Part shown: in pieces, positions 1 to 20,170 of the stretch
How positions within the stretch are numbered: position 1 is the first letter of the stretch
Layout: the number at the start of each line of letters is the position of its first letter
From: Botryococcus braunii
Lineage: Eukaryota > Chlorophyta > Trebouxiophyceae
Reading direction: 5' to 3'
Assembly (NCBI GenBank): GCA_002005505.1
Contig: KV908506.1
Span: 55,001-119,000 of the forward strand
DNA: 64,000 nt
The notes under the pieces: generated by a model
The model's input: only the letters and a program-made list of their open reading frames with translations
What the model was told of the DNA's origin: nothing
Database searches by the model: none
Made by a program: the position numbers and the translations under genes

Positions 1-100
1 GGTGGGAACTATTGGTTACAGCATGAAAATGAAACGGCGTGGGGACCAGACACTGCACTAGCACAAAGTGAATTGTGGCACACTTGTTTTGCCATATCAC

Positions 101-389
101 CCCGTCGATTTTCTCTGGCTTGCAGAAGCTGCGTGAAATGTCGAAGCAGATTTGCTTCGAGAAAAAACTCGAAGAATTTTGGATCATGTTGATCACCCCA
201 GATCATCAGCTCGGCCATACTTCGCAAGGCTTCAACAACCGCGTCCCGGTTGTAATCATTGACAAAATAGTTCTTTTGAAGGACTTCATTGAGCCTTGCA
301 AGCTCTTCCAAGCTGAATCTTTCTCTTTCCCTTGGGACCTGGCCTGCACCGATGAGCCCTGACCAAAATCCCTTCTTATTGTTTGCCAT
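101..389 (-). CDS. First coding exon of a CLEC16A/TT9-like (FPL domain) protein, partial
   Basis: The translated exon starts MANNKKGFW and then reads RERFSLEELARLNEVLQKN followed by ALRSMAELMIWGDQHD and KFFEFFLEANLL. This is the N-terminal FPL-domain pattern of the CLEC16A / GOP-1 / Ema family, and it is closer in wording to the plant members (TT9, also called GFS9) than to animal ones. Family members are peripheral membrane proteins of the Golgi, endosome and lysosome or vacuole that act in membrane traffic and autophagy; that role is known for the family and only inferred here. The match ends near codon 95, where the minus strand reads GGG|GTGATA, a plausible splice donor near base 100; beyond it the frame runs on without family similarity. 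The rest of the gene lies to the left of the window. The donor position is tentative. Confidence 0.72.
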
Positions 390-1205
390 TCAGGCCACAT
401 ACGCCTACATTTGGACAAACTTATTCCTCATACCCCTAAGAATATCCTCTCACTGTTGCGATTCACTCTACCATCAACGCATTACTCAACCGTGCACTAT
501 GCGTCCTGCAAGCGCAGGAGGCTAACATGTAAAATGGATCGATAGAGATGGGCCGAAAACCGCATTGTTACGAAAAATAAGCTAGAATATGTATATTGGC
601 TTCCTGAGCGTGCATCGTTGACCTTCAACGAGTCAACGATCTCGACTAGCTTTTACCCGGAGGATATAGCTACTTCAGAGCATAACTCCAATCTCAAGCA
701 GCACATCCATATAAGTCGACCCATCTCCTTCGATATTTTAGAATTTGTTGAACTTACGGGCTAATGTGGATGTCAGGCACTTGGCAAACCCTGCCACGCA
801 CGGGACGTTCGTCCTGTCCGGCGAGGACTGCGCCACAACCCGTGTTGCCGAACGGTTTTCGTGCCCTTAATACGCTAGTAGCACTGCTGCACTTGAACTT
901 TTTTGTAAGCACTGCTGCTGGACATGTCCACCTCCTCAAGCCTCCTCAACTTGCGATAAGAAGTGACAGTGAAATTCGTTCCATTCAAGCAAAATCCCAT
1001 CAAGGTGCCTTTGTTGCCCGTACCTGGTGGGCTTGACCGTTTGTGGGAGCATGTATTGTCAGGGAGCATGCTCACGACAATATTGCTGCAATGGGAATTC
1101 TAGAAAATATGGTCAAACATATTGGTTTCATTAAGCGTACATTGTCTTCTGTGTATGCATGCCTGCATGCGTTGGCGGTGTGCCCTGCATGCATCCATAT
1201 ACCTC
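390..1205. other. Intergenic stretch, no gene recognised
   Basis: This lies between the start codon of the CLEC16A/TT9-like gene and the first microsatellite. Short overlapping ORFs exist on both strands (for example 754-1075), but none has a recognisable domain or good splice signals. It probably holds the promoter and 5' UTR of the minus-strand gene; I see no convincing TATA box. Confidence 0.5.
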
Positions 1206-1832
<627 letters not shown>

Positions 1833-2239
1833 CCCCTGTTATCGTTGATTATGAGGTTTCTATCAGTGGTACTATCAGTGTTAGACTGATTCAGTTATAG
1901 ACTATCATCCAAACTCGGTCCGGACATTTAAAGGGAAAAGTGTAATAAGAGTGAAATTAGGGTGCAAGTGACGGGCTTGGACTCCCTGAAGTCTAAAAAT
2001 CGGAGTCGGGCAGGCCAAATGGGTATCATAGCCTATGATACCCAACTATGATTCATAGGTTCCCCCCTTCACAACAAGCGGCGGCGGTCACAGCTTCTGA
2101 CTCGGAAGCCGGAATGCCAATCGGGCAATGACGATCTTTGTGAGATTCTCACGTCAAGACGGAACATCAGGCCTTGCGGACAGCTCGAAGTCGCTCGGTG
2201 AAATATACAACCAAATGGCCATAGATAACGCAATTTGAA
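1833..2239. other. Unique sequence, no gene recognised
   Basis: This unique stretch lies between the (GA)n tract and the first possible exon of the plus-strand gene. An 18-bp near-palindrome around GGTATCATAGCC sits near 2021-2048. No ORF with recognisable content was seen; it could hold the promoter or 5' UTR of the membrane-protein gene. Confidence 0.4.
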
Positions 2240-2424
2240 ATGCATGGTAGGAAGAAGAGAGGTGAAGCTGCCGATGCCAAGCTATTGGCAGAAGCAGGAC
2301 ATTTGAGTGGTACGGCTAACACCTTACGGGGATTGGGCCCTATGCAAAGTCGACTGTGGCATGACAGCGACGTTATTATAGTTGAGGGAGATGATGAATC
2401 ACCTATTACATTTTTTTCCATCGG
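2240..2424 (+). CDS. Possible early exon of the membrane-protein gene
   Basis: An ATG at 2240 opens 61 codons that end at an excellent donor, ATCGG|GTAAGTC. The peptide contains an acidic VIIVEGDDESP stretch. Against it: the donor leaves phase 2, while the next exon (2666) reads well only from phase 0, so either an unseen small exon lies between them or this exon belongs to another transcript. The product is not recognised. Confidence 0.35.
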
Positions 2425-2665
2425 GTAAGTCACGTGGGAGTTCGTGGGATTTGTTCAGGGTCCTTCATCTAGCCGGGGACCTGACTTTTCTCAATCTAGA
2501 AAGGTGTCGGTGAAAAAGTCGTTCTAACAATACAGATTGGTTTTTGAAGTCTATGGCCTTAGTCAATGTTGTGTTCTGTCGTCGTTTGAGGGACCTTGGT
2601 GACTGCAAGGCCCGGTAACGACTGTTGGTCTTCACTTGATTAAACGGCCGAAACGTTGTCTGCAG

Positions 2666-10596
<7,931 letters not shown>

Positions 10597-11540
10597 GGTA
10601 GAATCCTCAGCGCCGAGTGTTGGGGCATCCTCAGTGCCCCCGGGGGTGGGGGGATGTGCTCCGAGAAGAGAAGGTAGCTCATGTGCGCCGGCTGTCCTTC
10701 CCCCCATCCCCGCGGAGGGATTCCGAGGCGTCGATCGAATCGTTGACACGATGGCTGGCGGGGGTTTCGGCATGCCCCCTCCCCGCAACCCATCCCTGCA
10801 GAATTGCCCGCGGGAGGAGACTGAGGGCAGGCATTAGAGCGTTTGGGCAAGCGAAAGCGATGGGTGAAAAGTGAAGGGAGAGGTGTCGAGGCATTGAGAA
10901 GAAAATTCCGAATTTCGAAGGAAAGGCGGGGGGGTGGGGGATTAAAAGTTGAAATAACTTGGATTTTGGAAGTCATGATGGAGGGAGGGAACGTGGTCAA
11001 GAGGTGAGGTAGGGACCACAATCCGATGTGTTCAAGGGTTCTCGCACTCGTACAATTTATGTTTAGTGTGGTTTCACTTCTCAGTTGCCCCTGCTGTAAA
11101 ACATTGAGCATGCGGGCCCGAGTCAGAGCTCACAAAAAAAACGAAGACCAGGAAGATCATCCAGTCCTCGGGTCGTGCTGATTTAGGAAGCGAGAAGTAT
11201 GGCAAAGGGGAATACCGGATAGACGTTTTTCACTCTAAACTGGAACTTCCACGTCAGCTTCTGGTGCCACTTTCCATACTTTGCCATGTAACCAATCCAG
11301 AAGGCTGCATCACCGTCAATATTTTGGAACGCTGCTTTCTTTCCACGGGGGAGAGTTTCAAAGAAGAAGAAGAAGTGAAGAATTACATTCAAAGGATTAT
11401 CGATAAGTACAGTTGGGCCACGTGGTGGGGTTGCAACACGAGCTTCCACCACAGCTCCCATCAGGTCCCTCCCTCCTTGCATGGGTTCAGCAAGTATTTT
11501 CTTCAAAGACCTGCTGCTGACTGGAGGAGGAAAGACGCAC
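10597..11540. other. Unique sequence, no gene supported
   Basis: Likely 3' UTR and intergenic DNA. Overlapping ORFs at 11183-11506 (-) and 11264-11608 (+) compete for the same bases and neither shows a known domain. The right end adjoins an LTR relic. Confidence 0.4.
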
Positions 11541-12062
11541 TTGGGGTAAAGCAGTCATGCATGTCATATGAGTCGTTCAGTGTCCTCCCAAGCTATAGTC
11601 CAAGATGACTCTCTGCTTCATTTACTCCAGCAACTCGTGAACATGAACCAACATCTCAAATGCTCCCTTCACATCCATTCCAGTTAGTCAGATAATGGTC
11701 TTGTATTAAGCATCAAGCACGGCATCTACGGATAAGCTTAGTATATGCGGCCACGCATGACACAGTCCTGTATTCACTAGAGGCTCTGTCCCTAGCTGTT
11801 GGAGAGCCTCGGTGTACACTAAGATTGTTCACTCATACGCAATCACGTATGCACCAATATGCCTTATTGTCGCAGCGTCGCACCTGGGGTAAAGCAGCCA
11901 GAGTCGTTCAGTGTCCTCCGAAGCTAGAGTCCAAGATGACTCTGCTTTAATACTACAGCAACTCATGAAATATGAATCAACATCTCAAGTGCTCCATTGA
12001 CATTCATTTCAGTTGCCTTACTGTAGGAGGAGAGCGATCTTAAGAGTTCGACAAAAACATGT
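11541..12062 (-). mobile_element. Degenerate LTR relic (family G), minus strand
   Basis: Two diverged direct copies (11541 to about 11690 and 11884 to about 12017) share GGGGTAAAGCAG, GAGTCGTTCAGTGTCCTCC and the GTCCAAGATGACTCT segment. The stretch between them aligns by eye with the unique part of family A LTRs: GCATCTAC..CGGATAAGCT, GTCCCTAGCTGTTGGAGAGC, CACTAAGATTGTTCACT. The right edge CTTAAGAGTTC matches family B LTRs. On the minus strand copy 1 ends CCCCAG|GTGCGACG and copy 2 ends CCCCAAG, the same layout as in the intact LTRs. The 5' end is cut off by the C-rich tract and no primer-binding site was found on the other side. Confidence 0.65.
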
Positions 12063-12091
12063 AACCCCCCCCCCCCCCCCCCCACACACCA

Positions 12092-12147
<56 letters not shown>

Positions 12148-12171
12148 CATACGTCTTCTCTCTCTCTCCTA

Positions 12172-12261
<90 letters not shown>

Positions 12262-12301
12262 CTCTCTCTCTCCTCTCCCCCCCCCTCCCCCCCCCCCCCC
12301 C

Positions 12302-12359
<58 letters not shown>

Positions 12360-12377
12360 CTCTCTCCTCTCTCTCTC

Positions 12378-12430
<53 letters not shown>

Positions 12431-12664
12431 CTCTCTCTCTCCCCCCCCCTCTCCTTTCTCTTTCTCGCTGCCCTTCTCCCCCCCCTCCCCCCCCCCCTTC
12501 TCTAACTCTGAATTCTCCCCCCCCCCTCTCTCTCTCCCCCCCCCTCTCTCTTTCTCTCTCCCCCACTCTCTCCCCTCCCCCCCCCTCTCTCTCTCCCCTC
12601 CCCCTCCTTCTGTCTGCCTCCCTCTCTCTCCCCTCTCTCCCTCCTCCTCCTCCTCCCTCCTCCT

Positions 12665-12754
<90 letters not shown>

Positions 12755-12795
12755 GTGTGTGTGTATCTCTCTCTCTCTCTCTCTCTGCCTCTCTC

Positions 12796-12859
<64 letters not shown>

Positions 12860-13040
12860 CTCTCTCTCTCTCTCCCCCTGCCTCTCTCCCTCTCTGCCTC
12901 TCCCCCCCCCCCCCTTCCCCCCCTCCTCCCCCTCTCTCTCTGCCTGTCTCTTACCCCCCCTCCCCCCTATCTCTCTTCCCCCCCTCTCTCTCCCCTTCCC
13001 CCCTGTCCCCTCTCACCCCCTTCTCTTTTCCCACCCTTCC
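12063..13040. repeat. ~1 kb CA / CT / C-run low-complexity tract
   Basis: It begins with a C19 run and CACACC repeats, then nearly 900 bp made almost only of C and T, with a 35-C block near 12305-12335 and one GT island at 12751-12765. Because it is pyrimidine-only on one strand, even a 379-codon ORF across it (Ser/Leu/Pro only) is an artefact. Confidence 0.95.
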
Positions 13041-13237
13041 CCCGTCCATAAACCCCCTTCATTTTCGTCTCACTCGCACCGTGTCTTTTTGGTCACATGT
13101 TTTTTCATGTCACCTTCCGTATCTGGCCCCTAGATTCCGCGTACGTGCATGACGGTTTTACGGTATACCTCATACGTATGCGGTTAGGATAGGCTTCACT
13201 CTTGATTATAAAAACGTGTAACCTACGTAGGAACAAT

Positions 13238-13822
13238 TGTTGAGTTCTGAACGTTGTTATTGAGTGTTGTGCTTAAAGTGATCTTCATGTGTGCACTATT
13301 AGGACATGGGTGCATTGAGAACATAAGGTACCTTGAGACACGGTAGATTGTGGACGCTTTCGAACATAAGGTACAATCTGATCTAGATTACACGTTTGTC
13401 GGGTGAACTCTTAAGGCTGCCCCACCGGTGTGAATGCCAACTGGCTGTGAAAGATGCTGGGCATTTCCAGATGCTAGTCTTGTCCAACAGTTGTGCATGA
13501 TACTCAGCAGATAGTCATACAGACTGTGGCTAGAGTAACTTCGTCTACTGACGACCTGTCTGCAGTGTACAGGTGCAGTGCGGCAGTGTGTGTTGTATCG
13601 TTGTTGCTATAGTGAGAGTGAACAAGCTTAGTGTACCCTGTAGTCACTTAAACAGACAAGGGACAATGACTGCAGGGAGTGTAGGCATGTACTTGAACGT
13701 AGCCGCCTAGAGCCTTATCTAGTAACTGCTTGATCGGTGCTTGAGTGCAATGCAATGATGTAACGAAACTGGTTGTGAAAGATGCTGGGCATTTCCAGAT
13801 GCTAGTCTTGTCCAACAGTTGT
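13238..13822 (+). repeat. Truncated long-form LTR of family B (B3)
   Basis: It starts TGTTGAGTTCTGAACGTTG and matches the B2 LTR through both internal direct-repeat copies (GTGCAGTGCGG follows the first copy), then stops at CCAACAGTTGT where the LTR of A1 begins. About 110 bp of its 3' end is missing and no B-type internal sequence follows, so it is a broken solo LTR or an end cut away when A1 arrived. Confidence 0.85.
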
Positions 13823-14190
13823 TGTTGAGTTGTGAACATACATTATAGAATGCCTTGTGCTTTTGGTGATCTTCAAATGTACATTATTAGGATACGGGTC
13901 CACTATCCACATAAGGTACTTCGAGACACGTTCGGATGAGGTCTATTTCGAACATAAGGTACAATCTGATCTAGATTACGCGTTAGTGTGAAAGGACTAT
14001 TAAAGCTGCGATCACCGCATAGTCGAGCAACTGGTTTGGAAAGATACTGGGCACATAAGGATGCCAGTCTTGTTCATGCAGTTGCATGTGTCTAAAGAGC
14101 AGACAGTCGTCAAGGACTGTAGCTGGAGAGGCACGAACTTACGACCTGTCTGCCTGCTTACAGGATACGCCACTGCCCATAACCTTTACA
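13823..14190 (+). repeat. 5' LTR of A1, short form
   Basis: TGTTGAGTTGTGAAC at the start, CCTTTACA at the end, 368 bp. It has one copy of the 135-bp repeat and lacks the ~330-bp cassette found in the A2 and A4 LTRs. Two TAAGGTAC motifs lie in its first half, and TATTAAAG near 14000 may be a TATA-like site. Confidence 0.92.
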
Positions 14191-14222
14191 GGTTATGGGC
14201 CCACGCCCTTCCAGCTGAGCCA
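14191..14222 (+). other. Primer-binding site of A1
   Basis: GGTTATGGGCCCACGCCC directly follows the LTR. Its reverse complement reads GGGCGTGGGCCCATAACC, which matches the anticodon arm of eukaryotic initiator tRNA-Met, and the upstream bases (GCTCAGCTGGAAG) resemble a D-arm. It therefore binds an internal tRNA segment rather than the 3' CCA end. Confidence 0.85.
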
Positions 14223-14607
14223 AGGGCAGACAGGAGTGCATGGCATCATCGGATGCATCTGTACTGGGTTTTCCACGGACTCGCCTGACGGCAAGAAGAA
14301 GTAAAAAAGGAACAACTGGATATTCACTTAGAAGGCCTACCGACAGAGTCTTCAATCTCTTGGGAAGTTTTTTTTTTTTTCGTTAAGTGACCTGAGATTA
14401 TCACCCGTTGTCGTTGTCGTGAGACCGTCAGTAGGTCCGGGTGGTCAGGCAATTGAATTGCTGAAGAATATTTTGCATATCTTGCATATTAAGGTTACGT
14501 GCTAGACCTCGAAAGGGTGGAATACTTGAAAGTGCTGTGGTGTACGCCGGAAGGGTATACTTAAACCAGCTGTGTCAGGCTGAACGCTGTGAGAGCAAGT
14601 GAAGTGT

Positions 14608-15996
14608 ATGACCAGACCTCAAACTCGTTCTCAAAGCAAGGTTTCTGAAAGTAATCCCAGCAGTACAGAGTCTATGGCAACACCAGCAGGAGGCAGCACG
14701 GCCTCCTCAGGAGCTGGACAGTCAGGACAGACCACTGGAGGCACTGCAGCCAGCTCGTATGCATACACGATGAACTCCTCCAATCCCAAGATGTCTACGC
14801 AGCTGAAGGCTGATCGCACTAATTTCAGGGCCTGGCGTGAAGAGCTGGAGTCCTGCGCAATGCAAAAAGGAGCAATGGGAGCGTTGGAGACAGCTATGCC
14901 TAAGACCGCAGAGAACGCAGCAGTAAAACATTTCATTTTGCAGTCTGTCCCCTCCATGTGGCACGACGAAGTCAAACAGCGGGGGAGCGCTTTTGACTTC
15001 ATTCAGTGGATGGCAGACCGCTGCACTGGAGGGAAGGACAGGGAAATCAACGAGAAGTGGATCAAGGGGCTCAAACAAGGCATGGTAAAGGGAGAGACAG
15101 TGCAAGAATGGTGCCACCGAGTCATCAGTATTGCCGCCTCCGTGGAGGCCAATAACCATCAGCTGAGCGACCGCCAGATCTGCAGGTATATGTATAAGGG
15201 GCTACCTGCAGTCTTGCAGAACGACGCTTGGGCAATTACCTCCGTCAAGTCAGACCCCTACAACATGCTGGAGACGATCCTCACTGCCATTGAGAACTTG
15301 GAGTACCAGGATATCCCGCTGGCAGAGTCAGTGCAAGTCACAGCATCAGCTGCAGCAGTTATGGCAGCAGCAGCAGCAGCCGTGCCAGCTCAGGGTGGAA
15401 TCCCTGGGCCTCCCCAAGGCGCTGGAGCTGCACCGGGCGCTAGAGCAGCACCAGGAGTGGGAGCTGGAGCACCTGCTGATGGTCAGGCCCCCTATGGCCC
15501 TTCTGCTCACAACGCTGGAGGCAGGGGGCGAGGGTTTGGACGTGGCAGGAGGCCAAAGGAGGAACTGGCGTGTCGCTTCTGCAACAGGACGGGACATTTC
15601 TGGAGGGAGTGCCTGGAACCGAAGAGGCTGCAAGCTCTACATGGCACAATGCAAGCTGCAAGTGCGGGCCCAGCTGCGTGGTGGGGCACTGGAGCTCCTC
15701 AGCAACAAGCCAGCTGGTGGGATGCTGGCCAATCCAGAGGAGGCCCTCCCGTGTCAACCTCACATGCTCCTGGATCTGTGTCCACTATTTTCCCCTTCTT
15801 CCCAGGCTGGCATCTCCCACCACCACCTCCTCCAGGTGCTGGTGAGCCTATGTTCGTTTCGTTGAATGTGCTTACCCCTACGTCTCATGGGGCTTGCAGT
15901 ACCTCGTGGCTGATAGATAGTGGTGCATCGGTGCACCTTGTAAATGATCTGTCTTTACTAAACAACCCAGTCATGCATGCCCAACCCCTCCCTCTT
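14608..15996 (+). CDS. gag-pol: A1 gag and start of protease (gag-pol part 1)
   Basis: The ATG at 14608 gives MTRPQTRSQSKVSES; an in-frame GTG at 14599 is not needed. The copia-type Gag core follows (FRAWREELESC, WIKGLKQGMVKGETVQEW). An Ala-rich then Gly/Arg-rich linker leads to a CCHC zinc knuckle, CRFCNRTGHFWREC, near codons 322-335, which binds the element RNA. The aspartic protease begins at WLIDSGASVHLVND, with its catalytic Asp codon at 15916. The frame is intact to 15996, where A2 is inserted after the CTCTT target; the reading frame resumes in register at 23078. Confidence 0.9.
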
Positions 15997-16699
15997 TGTA
16001 AAAGGTTATGGGCAGTGGCGTATCCTGTAAGCAAGCAGACAGGTCGTAAGTTCGTGCCTCTCCAGCTACAGTCCTTGACGACTGTCTGCTCTTTTAGACA
16101 CATGCAACTGCATGAACAAGACTGGCATCCTTATGTGCCCAGTATCTTTCCAAACCAGTTCCGTTACATGTTGATCTGTCAATGAGCATCTACACACGGA
16201 TAAGCTCCTGACGGCTGAAAGCAAGTACCTTCCTATACTCAATCAAGACTCCGTCCCTTAGCTGTTTGGGAGACTTGATTGTCCACTAAGATGGTTCACT
16301 TACAAACAAGCAATCAAACATGAACACATTACCAATACACATCCTGCGTCAGCGCACCTGTAAGCAAGCAGACAGGTCGTAAGTTCGTGCCTCTCCAGCT
16401 ACAGTCCTTGACGACTGTCTGCTCTTTTAGACACATGCAACTGCATGAACAAGACTGGCATCCTTATGTGCCCAGTATCTTTCCAAACCAGTTGCTCGAC
16501 TATGCGGTGATCGCAGCTTTAGTAGTCCTTTCACGCTAACGCGTAATCTAAATCAGATTGTACCTTATGTTCGAAATAGACCTCATCCGAACGTGTCTTG
16601 AGGTACCTTATGTGGATAGTGGACCCGTATCCTAATAATGTACATTTGAAGATCACCTAAAACACAAGGCATTCTATAATGTATGTTCACAACTCAACA
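15997..16699 (-). repeat. 3' LTR of A2, long form
   Basis: On the minus strand it runs TGTTGAGTTGTGAAC to CCTTTTACA. The ~135-bp repeat occurs twice, ending at about 16012-16025 and 16370 on the plus coordinates, separated by unique sequence. Confidence 0.92.
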
Positions 16700-16719
16700 C
16701 TTCCCCTTGCCTGCATGCT

Positions 16720-19700
16720 TTATGTGTATCTTCTCAAACCTAGTGAATCACGATGACCAACAAACACGGGCTTAGCAAGTGGCTTGGTCATAATGTCAGC
16801 CACATTTCGAGCAGATTCTACATAGAGGATATCTACCTGCCCAAGTGCCATAGCTTCCCTAGCATAGTGGAAGCTTACTGCAACATGCTTTGTGAATTTG
16901 GAATAAAGGGGGTTCCGTAAATTGGAAATGCATCCTTGGTTGTCACAGAAAATTTTGACTCTCCAAGGTGCAGCTCCAATCTCTTCCAAGAAGCCCCTAA
17001 GCCAGTTGGCTTCCTTCACAATATGGCCGGCTGCCATAAACTCGGCTTGCACAGTTGAGGTAGCAACTGAGCTCTGCTTCTTGCTTCCCCAAACCACGGC
17101 ACTACCATAGACTGATAGAACATAGCCAGTGGTGGAATACCTGTGGTCCAGGTCCCCAGCATAGTCGGCATCAACATAGCCTTCTAGCTCAGGCCCCTTT
17201 CCACCCAGAGTAAGAGCTAATTCTCTCGTATCTCTCAAGTACTTCAGCACTCGAATGGCCTCATTCCAGTGTGAGGTAGTGGGTGTCATTCTATACCTTG
17301 ACAACACTCCAACCGCCTGAGAAATGTCAGGCCGGGTCGTATTGGCAATATATAGCAACGATCCAATCAACTCACAGTACCGATGACCAGGTGGCAGTGG
17401 GGTACCTGCCCCATGTGACAAACCATCTGAGGACTCGGGTCTGCTGCTAGCCACGAAGTCCTTGGACATGGGGGTATCAACCACACGCCCATCATCAGCA
17501 ACCCCAAACTTTTCCACAAGAGCATCAATCTTGGGAGTGCAACTCATGGAAATAGTGCTCTGAACTCTATTGCGTAGGACCTGACACCCCAGGAAATCAT
17601 TCACCTCTCCCAAATCATGGATGGTGAAGTCCTTCTTCAACAACTCTTTCCCCCACTCAATCTCTGCAACCAATCTGGCAACCATGAGAAGATCATCAAC
17701 ATAAACAAGAATAAAGGACAGGTTGCCATCAGGGGCCCTCCTGATGTATACACCCGCATCACTCTTGCACACACTATACCCCATCACGCTCAACTTGTCG
17801 GTCAAGGTCTTGTGCCAAGCCCGTGGGGCTTGTTTTAGACCGTATAGTGCCTTCCTGAGCTTGCACACAACCCTCGTGTTGCCATTCTCAAATCCTGGTG
17901 GTTGGGTCACATAGACCTCTTCCTCCAACTCTCCATTGAGAAAAGCCGTCTTGATATCCACTTGGTGGATCTCAAGATTCTGTGTGGCAGCCACTGCCAG
18001 CACAGCCCTCCTTGCCCCATAGCTGCTGGTGGGTGCAAATACCTCCCCAACATCTATCCCAGGGATCTGTCTACACCCTTGGGCAACTAACCTCGCTTTA
18101 AAGCGAGTAACATTCCCATGTGCATCAATTTTAGTGGAGAATATCCAATGGACAGGAATAACTTTTTGTCCATGTGGTCTGTCCACATACTCTAGAACCT
18201 CATGGGTATCAAGGGAATCCATCTCTTCCCTCATTGCTTGTTGCCAAAAATCCCACTGAGGGGAGCATTGGGCTTCCCTCAGGTTAGATGGCACGTGAAC
18301 CTTTCCCAGCTTGACATAAGGTACATTTTGTACCTTATGCTGAGACTCTGCAGTACTGTCAGCACTCCTGGGACTGTTGTCTTTTATATTCCTCTGATCC
18401 TGGTTCCCAGAATAAGGTACATTTTGTACCTTATGTTGAGATCCTGCAGTACAGCCAGAACTGCCAGAGCCCTCCCCAACTCTCTCTCTTGAACTGCCAG
18501 ACTCATGCGCTCCACCATTACAATATCTCACCTTTCTCAATGCAGGTGGAAGCAGCAGCTCTCTCTCTCTCCTGGACTCACACCTAGGTACACTACTCTG
18601 ACTTTCCTGAGCTGCGCCTACTGTGTCAGGCTGCACCCCATAAGCATGACTGGTTCCCAGCTCAACTTGGCTACGTGCTTCCCCTGCTGCTGGCACTTCT
18701 AGCCCACTACTCTTCTCGCTAACATCTTCTCCAAGCATAGCCTCCCCTGTCTCAACCTGCCTCTGCAAATCAGGGAGACCTACCGAGGGTGGCTCACTCA
18801 CAAGTACCTGGCCTGAGCCAGGGTCATGCATGGGGACCCCTACTGAGTCCCTCCTAGCCTGGCGCTGTTCATAACGCTGATCCCTTGTGAGGGTGGTTCC
18901 TGGGGGAAGTCTATGTTGAGACTTCCCCTGGAACCTGACCCCCTCCTGCATCTTCTGCAGTTTGTCCAGCTGCGAGTGCGCTTCAGCACCCCCCCGAGCT
19001 AAATTTTGAAGATGGCCCAGCACTGACCATGACTGCTGTGAGGTCTCTGAAGTGGCAGGGGAACCATCCTGGCTGCTGGGGGCTCCAGCCACAGGTCCGA
19101 CTGAGCTCCTCAGCCTGCTGTGATCCTCTGGAGAGCTGGCAGTGGTAGCAGGAGATCCAGTGGGCTTGCACTCCACCACTGGGTCATCCTCTGCTTCCCA
19201 AAAATTCACGGGAATGGCTGTTGGTGGGCTGGGGACATTGGAATTGCCTCCCCTGCCCTGCAAGGACGCTCCTGAGAGCCATTGAGAGGATCCAGGTTGC
19301 ACCTTAGACATACCCACTCTCTCCCCTCCTCTCAAATGCTCAAGGAATGTAACATCCCTGCTCTCTTTCCATACACCATTGCCTACGTACACTCTATAGG
19401 CCTTGGACTGTGGGCAATACCCAGTGAACATGCCTGGAATGGTCGTTGGTCCAAATACAGACCGCTGACCTGGGGGAATGTGAACATGTGCCACACAGCC
19501 CCATGTGCGCAAGGAAGCAACATCAGGCTTTACCCCATAGAACATCTCAGTAGGGGTCAGAGGCCTGCCTGTGGTGGGGCCCACGTTGTACAGCAGGGTG
19601 GCAGACTCCAGTGCCTCCTTCCACAAGGAAGGGTCTGCTGCAGCGTGCACCAACAGGGTCCTTGTGCGCTCCTTCAGAGTCCGATTCATGCGCTCAGCAA

Positions 19701-20170
19701 GTCCATTTTGCTGAGGCGTGGATGGAGCTGAGGTCTCCATTTTAGTGCCCTGCTGAGCACAAAATTCTTTGAACTGCTGATTCAGAAATTCTGTCCCTCT
19801 ATCAGATCTCACATACTTCACCACTTTCTCATGCAATGTCTGCCAGTACTTCAAGAGCTCAATGAGGGCCTTGGGAATGGCTTCTTTCGACTTCACCGCC
19901 AATGAGGCTATCAGATGGGATTTTTCATCAACAACAGTAACCCAAAAACGCTCTCCCGTGATTGCAGCTGGTGAAATGGGACCCACAGTGTCCACATGCA
20001 CTCTATCTAACACACTCTCTGCAGGCCTAGAGGAAGCTGGAAAGGGGGGGCGAGAATGTTTCCCTTGTATACATGACTCACACTGGGGAGAACACTCTGA
20101 GCATGGAGCAAGGGACACATTGATCCCAATGACCAGGTCTTCGTTGTCCAACCTTGTCATACACTTACCC
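16720..20170 (-). pseudogene. pol: A2 pol: integrase, reverse transcriptase, RNase H
   Basis: One open frame of about 1,150 codons. Integrase: the HHCC cysteines (CSECSPQCESC), the catalytic Asp in RVHVDTVGPIS, the second in RSDRGTEF and the Glu in GLAERMNRT with the usual ~35-residue spacing. After a variable Ser/Gln-rich linker, RT begins near HWIFSTKIDAHGNVTRFKA and has [17 protein letters not shown] and YVDDLLMVA (active site). RNase H has DADYAGD, AEFMA and CDNQGCI, and the frame ends LGLRRYT. The frame is cut off from gag by a small deletion near 20165 (GGGGTAAGTG where A1 has GGGGTTAAGAG), so the polyprotein cannot be made whole. Confidence 0.9.

Noticed and set aside
2240..2424. Direct splice from 2424 to 2666
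   Set aside because: The phase (2 to 0) would put the next exon in an implausible frame; kept only as a tentative exon.
11183..11608. Opposed ORFs of about 110 codons
   Set aside because: They overlap on opposite strands, no recognisable domain, low complexity (FFFFF, EEEE).
12013..13152. 379-codon ORF of Ser/Leu/Pro
   Set aside because: Pyrimidine-only DNA lacks stop codons on one strand; composition explains the length.
13823..14190. Hammerhead ribozyme (retrozyme) in short LTRs
   Set aside because: I found no CTGANGA with a partner GAAA in the repeat units; pol is present, unlike in retrozymes.
14176..14225. tRNA gene look-alike at the primer-binding site
   Set aside because: Only the D-arm to anticodon part is present, no T-arm or acceptor stem; it recurs at LTR borders as a primer-binding site.
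18202..19731. Antisense ORFs of 60-150 codons across pol regions
   Set aside because: Shadows of the conserved sense frame; the same antisense ORFs recur in every related copy.
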